64,000 bases of DNA from Sarcina ventriculi (GTDB taxonomy: Bacteria > Bacillota > Clostridia > Clostridiales > Clostridiaceae): assembly GCF_900456775.1 (NCBI RefSeq), contig NZ_UAUL01000012.1, positions 16,001 through 80,000 of the forward strand, given 5' to 3'. The translations under genes were made by a program, and so were the position numbers. Of the stretch, positions 53,360 through 64,000 are shown piece after piece. The notes below the pieces were generated by a model, which saw only the letters and a program-made list of their open reading frames with translations, had not been told where the DNA came from and ran no database searches. The stretch's first letter is position 1. Every line of letters starts with the position of its first letter.

Positions 53360-54187
53360 TTAATATAGTTTTTCTATAACATCTTCACTTATTTTAAATG
53401 TATGTTCTTGACTTGGAAAAGAGCCATTCTTTACTTCTTTATTATACCCTTCAAAAGCTTCCTTCATCATATCTCCTATATTCGCATATTTCTTAACAAA
53501 CTTAGGAGTAAATCCACTAAACATACCTATCATGTCTTGATAAACCAAAACTTGTCCATCACATTGTGCACCAGCTCCAATTCCAATTGTAGGTATATTT
53601 AATTCTTTTGTAACTATTTCTGCAAGCTTAGCAGGTACACATTCTAAAACTACTGCAAATGCTCCTGCTTTTTCTACTGCCTTTGCTGCTTCTATAAGCG
53701 CTTTTGCAGCTTTTTCATCCTTTCCTTGAACTTTAAATCCACCCAACGCATTTACTGATTGAGGTGTTAAACCTATATGCGCCATAACCGGAATTGATGA
53801 TTTAACTATCGCTTCTATTCTATCACACATTTCAATCCCGCCTTCTAGTTTAACAGCGTGAGCTCTTCCCTCTTTTATAAGTCTTCCTGCATTATATACA
53901 GCATCATAAACTGATGTTTGGTATGACATAAAAGGTAAATCTGCAACAACTAATGCATTTTTAGTTGCTCTTGCAACCGCCTTCGTATGATGAATCATAT
54001 CTTCCATAGTTACTGATAAAGTATCTTCATATCCTAAAGAAACCATTCCCAAAGAATCTCCAATTAATATAGCATCTATTCCAGCTTCATCTATAAGTTT
54101 AGCTGATGAATAATCATAAGCTGTAAGCATTGATATTCTTTCATTATTTTCCTTAGCCTTTTTAAAATCAAGTATTGTCTTTTTCAT
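53360..54187 (-). CDS. panB: 3-methyl-2-oxobutanoate hydroxymethyltransferase
   Basis: The 275-residue (beta/alpha)8 enzyme adds a hydroxymethyl group from methylene-THF to ketoisovalerate, giving ketopantoate. Visible motifs: [40 protein letters not shown], and [24 protein letters not shown]. It lies 3 bp after panG. Confidence 0.96.
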   Translation of the reverse strand: MKKTILDFKKAKENNERISMLTAYDYSSAKLIDEAGIDAILIGDSLGMVSLGYEDTLSVTMEDMIHHTKAVARATKNALVVADLPFMSYQTSVYDAVYNAGRLIKEGRAHAVKLEGGIEMCDRIEAIVKSSIPVMAHIGLTPQSVNALGGFKVQGKDEKAAKALIEAAKAVEKAGAFAVVLECVPAKLAEIVTKELNIPTIGIGAGAQCDGQVLVYQDMIGMFSGFTPKFVKKYANIGDMMKEAFEGYNKEVKNGSFPSQEHTFKISEDVIEKLY

Positions 54188-54190
54188 AGT

Positions 54191-55033
54191 TTATTCCTCC
54201 AAATAATTTTCAATAACTTTATAATCTCTATCTTTATTTTTAATCTTTGCAATATCTAATATTTTTTTTGATAACATCTTATAAGACTCCACATTACTAG
54301 AATCAATTACAGATAAATGTTCTTTCACTGTAGATAAATCTCCTCTTTCAATAGGCCCAGTTAAACTATTAGCAATGCCTTTATCCTTAACATTACTTAT
54401 ATTAAACGATATAAGAGGATATAACGCTTCCATTGCTGATTTCTCACTAAACCCACATTTAACTAAATAATCTATGCCATCTTTTATAAGACCTAGAACT
54501 AAATTACTAGAAGTTACTGCTGCAGCATGATATAGCACCTTATTTTCTTTAGATATTACTTGAACATTGTTTCCTAAGCTTTTAAATAGCATCTCAAAAT
54601 CACTTAAATATTTTTTATGACCCTCAATAGCTATAAAGGCTTCATTTAATATTTTATAAGAATTATACTTATCTGAAATTGCAAATAAAGGATGAATTGA
54701 ATAGCCATAAGCACCGTACTTATCTATATTTGAAAATATACTTGAAGATAATGAACCACTACAATGACAAATAATTTTACCGTCTATATTTAAATCTTTT
54801 AATCTATTCCAGATTAAAGATATAAAACTATCTTGTGTGGTTATAAAAATAGCATCACTCTCATTAACTAAATCCTTTAAGTTAAGAAATTGTTTTGTAT
54901 TAGTAAACATTGATGCTTCCTTAGATGAGTTTTCATTTTTACTATAATATCCAGATACAGTTATATTATTTTCTGCAAGGTATTTACCTAGAGAAAAACC
55001 TACTTTTCCTGCTCCAATAAAACCAATTTTCAT
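54191..55033 (-). CDS. panG: Rossmann/DUF2520 reductase, probable PanG-type ketopantoate reductase
   Basis: The 280-residue protein starts KIGFIGAGKVGFSLGKYL, an NADP-binding Rossmann motif, then a DUF2520 C-terminal helical domain with HAAAVTSSNLVLGLI and LTGPIERGD. It heads the pan operon, which contains panB, panC and panD but no classical panE. A PanG class of ketopantoate reductase, unrelated in detail to PanE, has been described in Francisella, with homologues reported in clostridia, so this is the likely missing enzyme. The ATG at 55033 has GGAGGTGG upstream; the frame is open five codons further, without support. Confidence 0.78.
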   Translation of the reverse strand: MKIGFIGAGKVGFSLGKYLAENNITVSGYYSKNENSSKEASMFTNTKQFLNLKDLVNESDAIFITTQDSFISLIWNRLKDLNIDGKIICHCSGSLSSSIFSNIDKYGAYGYSIHPLFAISDKYNSYKILNEAFIAIEGHKKYLSDFEMLFKSLGNNVQVISKENKVLYHAAAVTSSNLVLGLIKDGIDYLVKCGFSEKSAMEALYPLISFNISNVKDKGIANSLTGPIERGDLSTVKEHLSVIDSSNVESYKMLSKKILDIAKIKNKDRDYKVIENYLEE

Positions 55034-55233
55034 AAATACCACCTCCAAAAAATTAGAGTGTGATGATACTATCTCGTCTCATCTCATCATAAGTATGAGC
55101 GTTTTTAATTCAAATATAATCAAAATAAATAATAGTATGGTTCATAAGATACCATCCTTATTTAAAATATCATATATAAATAATTTATTCAATACACAAA
55201 ACATATTTTTCCTTATATTTCTAATTAAATATA

Positions 55234-55274
55234 AAAATGCTATATCAAAATGTTAATTTTGATATAGCATTTTA
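55234..55274 (-). terminator. Terminator of serS
   Basis: A perfect 17-bp stem (AAAATGCTATATCAAAA with its complement), a 6-nt loop and a T-rich flank, starting 10 bp after the serS stop. Confidence 0.88.
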
Positions 55275-55283
55275 TTTTCAAAA

Positions 55284-56561
55284 TTATTTTATTTCATCAC
55301 ATCTCATAAATGCTTTTAATACTTCAGGAATTTTTACACTTCCATCTGCTTGTTGATAATTTTCTAATATAGCAGCTACAGTTCTACCTATTGCAACACC
55401 TGATCCATTTAATGTATGAACAAATTGTGGTTTATCCTTTGGATTTTCTCTGTATTTTATGTTAGCTCTTCTAGCTTGGAAATCTTCAAAGTTTGAACAA
55501 CTTGATATTTCAACATATCTATTATAACTTGGCATCCAAACCTCTATATCATATTTTAATGCAGCAGTGAATCCTAAATCACCTTTGCATATTCTAACTA
55601 TTCTATAAGGTATTTCTAAACCTTGAAGAACTGATTCAGCATCTTTAACTAACTTATCTAATTCTTCATAGCTTTGTTCTGGTTTGCAAAATTTAACAAG
55701 CTCAACCTTATTAAATTGATGTTGTCTTATAAGACCTCTTGTGTCCCTTCCAGCTGAACCTGCTTCAGCTCTAAAACAAGCACTATAAGCAACATGTTTT
55801 ATTGGAAGTTCTTCTCCACTTAATACTTCATTTTTATAAAAATTTGTTACTGGAACTTCAGCAGTTGGAATCAAGAAAAATCCATTATTCTCAATTTTAA
55901 ATGCATCTTCTTCAAATTTAGGTAATTGACCTGTTCCAGTCATACTTTCTCTATTAACCATATAAGGAGGTAATATTTCAGTATACCCATTATCAAATAC
56001 ATGTTTATCTAAAAAGTAATTTATTATAGCTCTTTCTAATCTAGCACCTGCACCTTTATAAAAAGTAAATCTTGATCCAGTTGTTTTACCTGCTCTTTCA
56101 AAATCTAAAATTTTCAAATCAGTTCCTAAATCCCAATGGGCTTTTGGCTCAAAATCAAATTTTGTTTTATCGCCCCAAACTTTTATTTCTACATTATCTT
56201 CATCAGTTTCCCCATCTGGAACTTGAGGATTTGGTATATTAGGTATTCTAAGCATTATATAATTTATTTTTTCATCTATTTCTGATACTTTTGCATCATC
56301 AGCTTTTATCTTATCCCCAATTTCTCTCATTTCAGCCATTACAGCAGTAACATCTTCTCCTGCCTTTTTTCTCTTTGGAATTTCAGCAGATACTTGATTT
56401 CTCTTACTCTTCAAAGCCTCAACATCTACAAGTATAGCTCTTCTTTTTTCATCTAATGCAACAACTTCATCTATACACGTAACATCAAAATCTTCTCCTC
56501 TATTTGCTAATAATACTTTTATTTCTTCTGGATTATTTCTAATTCTTTTTAAATCTAGCAT
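55284..56561 (-). CDS. serS: Seryl-tRNA synthetase
   Basis: The 425-residue class II synthetase has an N-terminal antiparallel coiled-coil arm (about 30-105) that contacts the long variable arm of tRNA-Ser, and a C-terminal catalytic domain. Motif 2 is [21 protein letters not shown] and motif 3 is in [20 protein letters not shown]. It has TAEVPVTN as the serine site. AAGGAAG lies upstream. The gene is controlled by a T-box leader. Confidence 0.96.
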   Translation of the reverse strand: MLDLKRIRNNPEEIKVLLANRGEDFDVTCIDEVVALDEKRRAILVDVEALKSKRNQVSAEIPKRKKAGEDVTAVMAEMREIGDKIKADDAKVSEIDEKINYIMLRIPNIPNPQVPDGETDEDNVEIKVWGDKTKFDFEPKAHWDLGTDLKILDFERAGKTTGSRFTFYKGAGARLERAIINYFLDKHVFDNGYTEILPPYMVNRESMTGTGQLPKFEEDAFKIENNGFFLIPTAEVPVTNFYKNEVLSGEELPIKHVAYSACFRAEAGSAGRDTRGLIRQHQFNKVELVKFCKPEQSYEELDKLVKDAESVLQGLEIPYRIVRICKGDLGFTAALKYDIEVWMPSYNRYVEISSCSNFEDFQARRANIKYRENPKDKPQFVHTLNGSGVAIGRTVAAILENYQQADGSVKIPEVLKAFMRCDEIK

Positions 56562-56624
56562 TTTTTATTCTTCCTTTCATTTATTTTAAAATATATATTT
56601 TTATATGATTATTAATTTTAGACA

Positions 56625-56860
56625 AAATAAAAAAGAGTCTTTCATTTTCCCTCATACAAAGGGACGAAAAACTCCGCGTTGCCACCCTAATTGATAGATT
56701 AAAAAATCCATCCGCTCAAAAATTATAACGGTTAAAACCGTACTGCTTAATCACAGTCCCTCACAGGTGGATTCATGAATATAGCATATCAGTTTACACC
56801 AACCACTGATTCTCTAAAATACTAACAAACATTACTAGCCTGCTCAAAGGTTAATATTTA
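56625..56860 (-). promoter_or_regulatory. T-box riboswitch leader of serS
   Basis: On the minus strand the T-box sequence AGGGTGGCAACGCGG (about 56686-56672) is present with the Stem I distal motif GGTTGGTG further upstream. The candidate specifier, in GAA-TCC-ACC, is UCC (56771-56769), a serine codon read by tRNA-Ser(GGA). Uncharged tRNA-Ser would stabilise the antiterminator and raise serS expression. Confidence 0.9.
56635..56674 (-). terminator. T-box-controlled terminator of serS leader
   Basis: The stem GAGTTTTTC/GAAAGACTC contains an inner TCCCTTTG-ATGAGGGA helix and a run of T. It overlaps the 3' part of the antiterminator. Confidence 0.85.
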
Positions 56861-57021
56861 TTTTACTAATAATATAGTAAAGCTATTGCAATATAATGTC
56901 AAGAATTTAATTTACTATAAGTATATTTTGCATATTATAAATTATAACCTTCTCATTATAATTTTAAACTATAAACCTAAATAATTTAAATTTATAAATA
57001 AATCAATCCATAAAAATTTAA

Positions 57022-57150
57022 TCATTTTCTTTTTAATGATGCAAATAATTGTGATAATTTTGTTCCTTTTTTATTTATTTTTTCATTTTTTCTATTTAAT
57101 GATTCTATCATTAAAAGTGTATCTGCGTTTACTGTTGAAAATCTTGTCAT
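57022..57150 (-). CDS. Small basic orphan protein (42 residues)
   Basis: A 42-codon frame starts at ATG 57150, 8 bp after GGAGA in a clean AGGAGATGG site. It begins TRFSTVNADTLLMIESLNRK and ends SQLFASLKRK, with a net positive charge of about +8 and helix-prone ends. No membrane segment or cysteine is seen. It lies about 160 bp before the serS leader in the same direction. I do not recognise a family. Coding is likely from the RBS and amino acid pattern; the function is unknown. Confidence 0.6.
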   Translation of the reverse strand: MTRFSTVNADTLLMIESLNRKNEKINKKGTKLSQLFASLKRK

Positions 57151-57579
57151 AATAACCATCTCCTAAATCTAACTTATAAATTGTTCTTGCTTCGAATACA
57201 GATTAACACTTAATTTGTAGCTTTACAATAGAAATTCATCTATAAAATAATTTTTATAAAACACATGAGTATTTAACTTTTTACCTAATAATTTATTAAA
57301 AAATCTCATACATTCCTTAATAAATTTAAACAAGGAAATATTCATTAATATTTAAAATGAATAATTAAAATTATTTCTTGCATTTTTAACTTCTTTTTTT
57401 ATATTTTATTATAATTACAGTATTTTATGTATATAATATCCATAACTATTTTAAAATATTTTATAAAAAAAACAAAAAAATTTAATTTATAATAAAAAAT
57501 TTTCTTGTTTTTTTTCAAATATTTATTAATTTGCTTATTAAAATTTACTTTTAATACTATATTAACAAGCAGTTCTCAA
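57151..57579. other. Gene-free AT-rich region
   Basis: I see no credible frame with a ribosome binding site on either strand here. There is a long A/T inverted repeat around 57465-57520 that could terminate the oxidoreductase unit, but it is pure A/T and weak. The remainder presumably holds the promoter of the 42-residue gene. Confidence 0.4.
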
Positions 57580-57804
57580 TTATTCATCAATATTTTTTGT
57601 ACAAATTATATCAATTCCTGTATTTAATATATTTCTACATACGACACTACCTATTTTTGTTGGAACCCCAACATATAATCTACTAAGTATTTTAGAAAAC
57701 TCTATCCACTTATTATGTGGCACTGGTTTACTACTCTTTACAGGAACTACATGAAATTTAGATCCTCTAAGCCTAACTACACTTGTAAAAAGTTCATCTT
57801 CCAT
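57580..57804 (-). CDS. Shortened DUF1667 protein
   Basis: The 74-residue product matches the C-terminal part of DUF1667 proteins: TSVVRLRGSKFHVVPVKSSKPVPHNKW and IGSVVCRNILNTGIDIICTKN. Full-length members are about 120 residues and start with a CxxC pair that is absent here. The frame is open ten codons upstream, but the ATG at 57804 has GGGAG at good spacing. It is 20 bp after the FAD oxidoreductase, the usual partner. The normal third partner, an NAD/FAD oxidoreductase, is missing. Confidence 0.75.
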   Translation of the reverse strand: MEDELFTSVVRLRGSKFHVVPVKSSKPVPHNKWIEFSKILSRLYVGVPTKIGSVVCRNILNTGIDIICTKNIDE

Positions 57805-57823
57805 TACAATCTCCCTTTCATTG

Positions 57824-59221
57824 TTAAATTTCATTAAATTCTTTTATCCTACAAGTTAAAACATGAGAATTTTTAGAATCCTCAACTATTTCAGTTGGTT
57901 TTTTATCTAACTCTCTTGCTAATATATCGATAATACTACTTATACAGTACGCACCATTGCAATCGCCAAAAGTTGCAGCCGTTCTCCTTTTTATTCCTTC
58001 AACCGTCCTAGCTCCTAACGGTCTTCTTATAGAATCAACAATTTCACCTTCTGTTATCTGATTACACATACAAATTATTTTTCCATACCTATTATCCAAT
58101 TTTATAAGTTCATTTCTTTCTTCTATTGATAAATCACGAAATTTATAAAATTCCCTTCTTTTATCAACAAAACTTTTATTTTCACCACACTTTAAATCTT
58201 CCACTATAGTCTCAGTTATTATAGTAGCTATGGCAGGAGAAATAGTAACCTCTCCATAATATTTCCCTGTTATTTTAATATAACCTTTATTTGCGTCACT
58301 ATCATCTATTATCATTATATCTTTATGATGATTATCATAAAATACATCCTTTACATCTTTTCTTTTTAAGTCAGGCATTATCATTTTTACTTTGTTTATA
58401 ACTTCCTTTTTACTTAATTCTGTACTAGAATTTACTCCAATTATAAGTTCATTACAAGAACTTGGCATAAAAACAATTGAATTATCTTTATCTTCTATTT
58501 TAGAAAGTATAGAATTCTTATCTATATTCTTTAAATTATTTAAAACTACATAATAAGTTTTTAAATTAAATCCGGCATTATCTTCCTCTCTTATATCATC
58601 TAATAAATATTTTTCACCTGGAATAGTATTAACTACAAATTTACATTTAAATTTATTTTTATTTGTTGTTACTCTAAAACCATTTGATAAACTTTGAATA
58701 TCAGTAACAATTTCCTCTAATCTAAAAACAACTCCATTATCATAAGCAATTTCACCATAAGCTATTGCTAAATCATAAGGTTTTATAATAGCGGTACTTT
58801 CTGAATAAAGAGCTTTTATAACATCATCACCCAACCTTTGATTTATTTTTCTAGCCTCATCACCATCTATAAGTTTAATTCCAGTTAAAGCCCTATCTAA
58901 TGATCTTTTATATCTTTCTTCTAAAACTTTTAAAGATTTTTCATCAGTTGCAACAGTTAAATTAGGTAACTTCTTAAAAGAAACATTTAATTTTTTTGTT
59001 ATACTAGATAACATAGAATTGCCCATTTCTTCTAATGCGCTTATTAAATTATCTTTACATTCGCATCCGTCATAAACTATTGATGTATTAAAAAAAGAAA
59101 TATCATCTGCTATATCAAAATCTTTTTCTATAACTGCTATATTTAAATTATATTTTGATAATTCATAGGCAACAGCGCATCCTATTATCCCACCACCTAA
59201 AATTAAAACATCATAATCCAT
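57824..59221 (-). CDS. GlpA-like FAD-dependent oxidoreductase with C-terminal BFD [2Fe-2S] domain
   Basis: The 465-residue protein has the FAD dinucleotide motif ILGGGIIGCAVAYELSKY near the N-terminus, a DAO (glycine oxidase/glycerol-3-phosphate dehydrogenase type) body, and a C-terminal BFD-like domain with CMC and GDCNGAYC cysteines for an iron-sulfur cluster. In clostridia such proteins form a three-gene glp-like set with an NAD/FAD oxidoreductase and DUF1667. Glycerol-3-phosphate is a possible substrate, but the active-site segment is divergent (DISFFNTS), so this is uncertain. The start ATG at 59221 is about 11 bp after GGGAG. Confidence 0.78.
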   Translation of the reverse strand: MDYDVLILGGGIIGCAVAYELSKYNLNIAVIEKDFDIADDISFFNTSIVYDGCECKDNLISALEEMGNSMLSSITKKLNVSFKKLPNLTVATDEKSLKVLEERYKRSLDRALTGIKLIDGDEARKINQRLGDDVIKALYSESTAIIKPYDLAIAYGEIAYDNGVVFRLEEIVTDIQSLSNGFRVTTNKNKFKCKFVVNTIPGEKYLLDDIREEDNAGFNLKTYYVVLNNLKNIDKNSILSKIEDKDNSIVFMPSSCNELIIGVNSSTELSKKEVINKVKMIMPDLKRKDVKDVFYDNHHKDIMIIDDSDANKGYIKITGKYYGEVTISPAIATIITETIVEDLKCGENKSFVDKRREFYKFRDLSIEERNELIKLDNRYGKIICMCNQITEGEIVDSIRRPLGARTVEGIKRRTAATFGDCNGAYCISSIIDILARELDKKPTEIVEDSKNSHVLTCRIKEFNEI

Positions 59222-59239
59222 TAATTTTTCAACTCCCAA

Positions 59240-59549
59240 TTTTATAAATTTATATTTATTTAAATTATTTCACTCATTAATTATATTAACTAACAAAACT
59301 ATACACAGTGTAAAAGAAACATTATCCAATAAAAGACTTAATTAATTTGATTATAACTTATATTATATAATTTTTAACACTTATTTTCATAAATATTTTT
59401 TTATAATATTAAAAGCATTACAATTTAAAACAAAGCATTATATAAGTTTAAACATTTAATTATAAAATAAATTAAAAAATGAGCCTAATAATATAAAATT
59501 ATTAAACTCATACTAAGAATTATATTTTATTTCTATACATAACTAATAA
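59240..59549. other. Intergenic region upstream of the FAD oxidoreductase
   Basis: The region holds the HD-gene terminator (59479-59511) and otherwise AT-rich sequence with a short TACACAGTGTA palindrome near 59301. No frame with a ribosome binding site was found. A promoter for the oxidoreductase should be here, but I cannot pin it down. Confidence 0.4.
59479..59511 (-). terminator. Terminator of the HD-domain gene
   Basis: An ATGAG-containing stem of about 13 bp with G-U pairs is followed on the minus strand by TTTTTTAATTT. It lies about 40 bp past the stop. Confidence 0.72.
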
Positions 59550-60083
59550 CTAATTAATATTATCAGCTTCCAATAAAATTTTTAATAATATATTATTATT
59601 AAAAGTTTTATCATTAATATTTTTATGATGATTTTCTATTGCATTTAAAAACTCATCATTATACAAATTGCTTGATAAATTTTTTTTTTGCTCCCTTAGT
59701 AATATATTTTTCCCTTTTAATCCATGATTGTAATATACATCTACACTTTTGAAATTAGAAAAATTTTTAAGAGCTCCTTTAGTAATCTTGTTTAAAATTA
59801 CCAATATTGATTTTTCAATTAAATTTAATCCATAATCAATTTTACCTATATCATGTAATAAAGCTAATTTAGCTAAAACTACTTCATCTATATTTAACTT
59901 ATTTTCAGAGTTTATTCTTAAACAATCATAACAAACCCTTATACAATGATATTTCTCAGAACGTTTTAACTTATTAAAAAGTATAATTTCATTTTTATCT
60001 AAATATTTATTAATATAAGTATAATCAATTTCTTTAAAATTAGAACTTATTGCCCATATAGCTTGCTTAATTCTATATATCAT
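59550..60083 (-). CDS. HD-domain phosphohydrolase-like protein
   Basis: The 177-residue protein is a compact HD domain. The metal-binding His is in YHCIRVCYDC, the HD pair is in LLHDIGK (about 78-84), with later H residues in YNHGLKG and NHHKNIND. It resembles small HDIG hydrolases of clostridia with no known substrate. TTAGGAGT precedes the ATG. It lies just downstream of the rRNA operon and has its own terminator. The substrate (nucleotide or cyclic dinucleotide) is undetermined. Confidence 0.8.
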   Translation of the reverse strand: MIYRIKQAIWAISSNFKEIDYTYINKYLDKNEIILFNKLKRSEKYHCIRVCYDCLRINSENKLNIDEVVLAKLALLHDIGKIDYGLNLIEKSILVILNKITKGALKNFSNFKSVDVYYNHGLKGKNILLREQKKNLSSNLYNDEFLNAIENHHKNINDKTFNNNILLKILLEADNIN

Positions 60084-60132
60084 TATTAACTCCTAAAATA
60101 AATATTGAATATAACTATTATTTTTATATAAA

Positions 60133-60159
60133 AAAAGAACTACTTAAAGTAGTTCTTTT
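60133..60159 (-). terminator. Terminator of the rRNA operon
   Basis: The 11-bp stem AAAAGAACTAC/GTAGTTCTTTT is followed on the minus strand by a T-run. It is directly after tRNA-Ala. Confidence 0.88.
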
Positions 60160-60234
60160 GGTGGAGGTAAAGAGATTCGAACTCTTGACCCCCTGCGTGC
60201 AAGGCAGGTGCTCTCCCAACTGAGCTATACCCCC
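60159..60234 (-). tRNA. tRNA-Ala (anticodon TGC)
   Basis: A 76-nt cloverleaf with GGGGGTA acceptor, anticodon loop CTTGCAC, GTTCGAATC T-loop and encoded CCA. It is the last gene of the rRNA operon. Confidence 0.96.
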
Positions 60235-60239
60235 AAATA

Positions 60240-60316
60240 TGGTGGACCTTCAGGGACTCGAACCCCGGACCTACCGGTTATGAGCCGGTTGCTCTAACCA
60301 ACTGAGCTAAAGATCC
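60240..60316 (-). tRNA. tRNA with CAT anticodon (elongator Met, or Ile2)
   Basis: A 77-nt cloverleaf with fully paired GGATCTT/AAGGTCC acceptor (so not the initiator), anticodon loop CTCATAA and encoded CCA. Whether C34 is unmodified (Met) or becomes lysidine (Ile2) is not decided by inspection. Confidence 0.9.
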
Positions 60317-60322
60317 ATGTAA

Positions 60323-60440
60323 ACCTGGCAACCACTTACTCTCCCACACAGTCTCCCATGCAGTACCATCAGCCTCTAAAAGCTTAACCTTCGTGTTCGG
60401 AATGGAAACGGGTGTTACCTTAAAGAGCATTATCACCAGA
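60323..60440 (-). rRNA. 5S ribosomal RNA
   Basis: On the minus strand it starts TCTGGTGATAATG and ends GTTGCCAGG, with the conserved GGTAACACCCGTTTCCATTCCGAAC. The length is about 118 nt. It sits between 23S and tRNA(CAT). Confidence 0.95.
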
Positions 60441-60508
60441 TAATCATGTTATTTATCTGAAAGATATATTCTCTCAAAATTACACTAAGTATTAACATAA
60501 AGTTAATT

Positions 60509-63412
<2,904 letters not shown>

Positions 63413-63602
63413 TTGTTTCTATCTTTTAGATAGTTGCAATCAATTTTACAAAGAATAGTAAATTTAATTGGCTTTACTCTATTTATTAATACTTATGTGT
63501 AATTTTCAAAGAACATAATTTTGAAAGAACTTAGTCTTTCAAAATTAAACAGATATTTAAGAAGCATTCTTTATTATCATCTTAGTTTTCCTAAGATATT
63601 CT

Positions 63603-64000
<398 letters not shown>

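Noticed and set aside
60240..60316. The CAT tRNA as initiator tRNA-fMet
   Set aside because: The acceptor stem is fully paired at position 1-72 and the anticodon stem lacks the three consecutive G-C pairs of initiators.

Overview
The window is AT-rich Firmicute DNA that looks like the chromosome of a Clostridium sensu stricto species. The basis is the low GC outside the rRNA, AGGAGG-type ribosome binding sites with frequent GTG and TTG starts, the butyryl-CoA (BCS) genes, the anaerobic cobalamin pathway, AddAB, a Bacillus-type large SRP RNA and a T-box in front of serS. A C. novyi / C. botulinum group III-like species is a reasonable but untested guess. Almost everything reads on the minus strand toward base 1, ending in a minus-strand rRNA operon whose 16S gene runs off the right edge. 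I see no insertion sequences, prophage or CRISPR array.

Left part (1-14.4 kb): the 3' end of dihydrofolate reductase; a polytopic membrane protein with a GtrB-like glycosyltransferase; tRNA-Ser(GGA) abutting the SRP RNA gene; a small plus-strand gene with a large palindrome at its promoter; a stand-alone CobW-like GTPase; tadA; a CorC/HlyC-type protein; tRNA-Arg(CCT); a TetR regulator; a solitary CARF plus PD-(D/E)XK (Card1/Can2-like, DUF1887) protein; a SigV/RsiV-like ECF sigma and anti-sigma pair with two near-identical candidate ECF promoters; tRNA-Arg(ACG); pepT; and an L,D-transpeptidase.

Metabolic core (14.4-39.8 kb): hbd-thl-crt-bcd-etfB-etfA converts acetyl-CoA to butyryl-CoA. After yhaM comes a ~17 kb, 20-gene cobalamin operon (cobT to cbiJ) led by a cobalamin riboswitch with its own terminator. 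It encodes corrin ring synthesis from sirohydrochlorin (CbiK cobaltochelatase, CbiL/H/F/D/E/T/C/J/G), amidations (CbiA, CbiP), aminopropanol attachment (CobD, CbiB) and nucleotide loop assembly (CobT, CobU, CobS, CobC). It also carries a second short CobU-like protein and a Dph6-like PP-loop ATPase of unclear role. No adenosyltransferase and no cobalt transporter gene is present.

Right part (39.9-64 kb): plus-strand CCA-adding enzyme and a PLP-dependent Orn/Lys/Arg decarboxylase; addB-addA; a tandemly duplicated tRNA-Ser(GCT)/tRNA-Ser(TGA) pair; a pantothenate operon (a PanG-like ketopantoate reductase candidate, panB, panC, panD); serS under a T-box; a 42-residue orphan gene; a GlpA-like FAD oxidoreductase with a shortened DUF1667 partner; an HD-domain protein; and the rRNA operon (16S-23S-5S-tRNA(CAT)-tRNA-Ala). 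Five tRNA-Ser genes, serS and its T-box lie in this one window.

The most unusual items are the orphan CARF-nuclease with a degenerate ligand loop, the twin tandem ECF promoters before sigV/rsiV, the two complementary CobU-like proteins, the Dph6-like protein inside the B12 operon, and the shortened DUF1667/oxidoreductase remnant.
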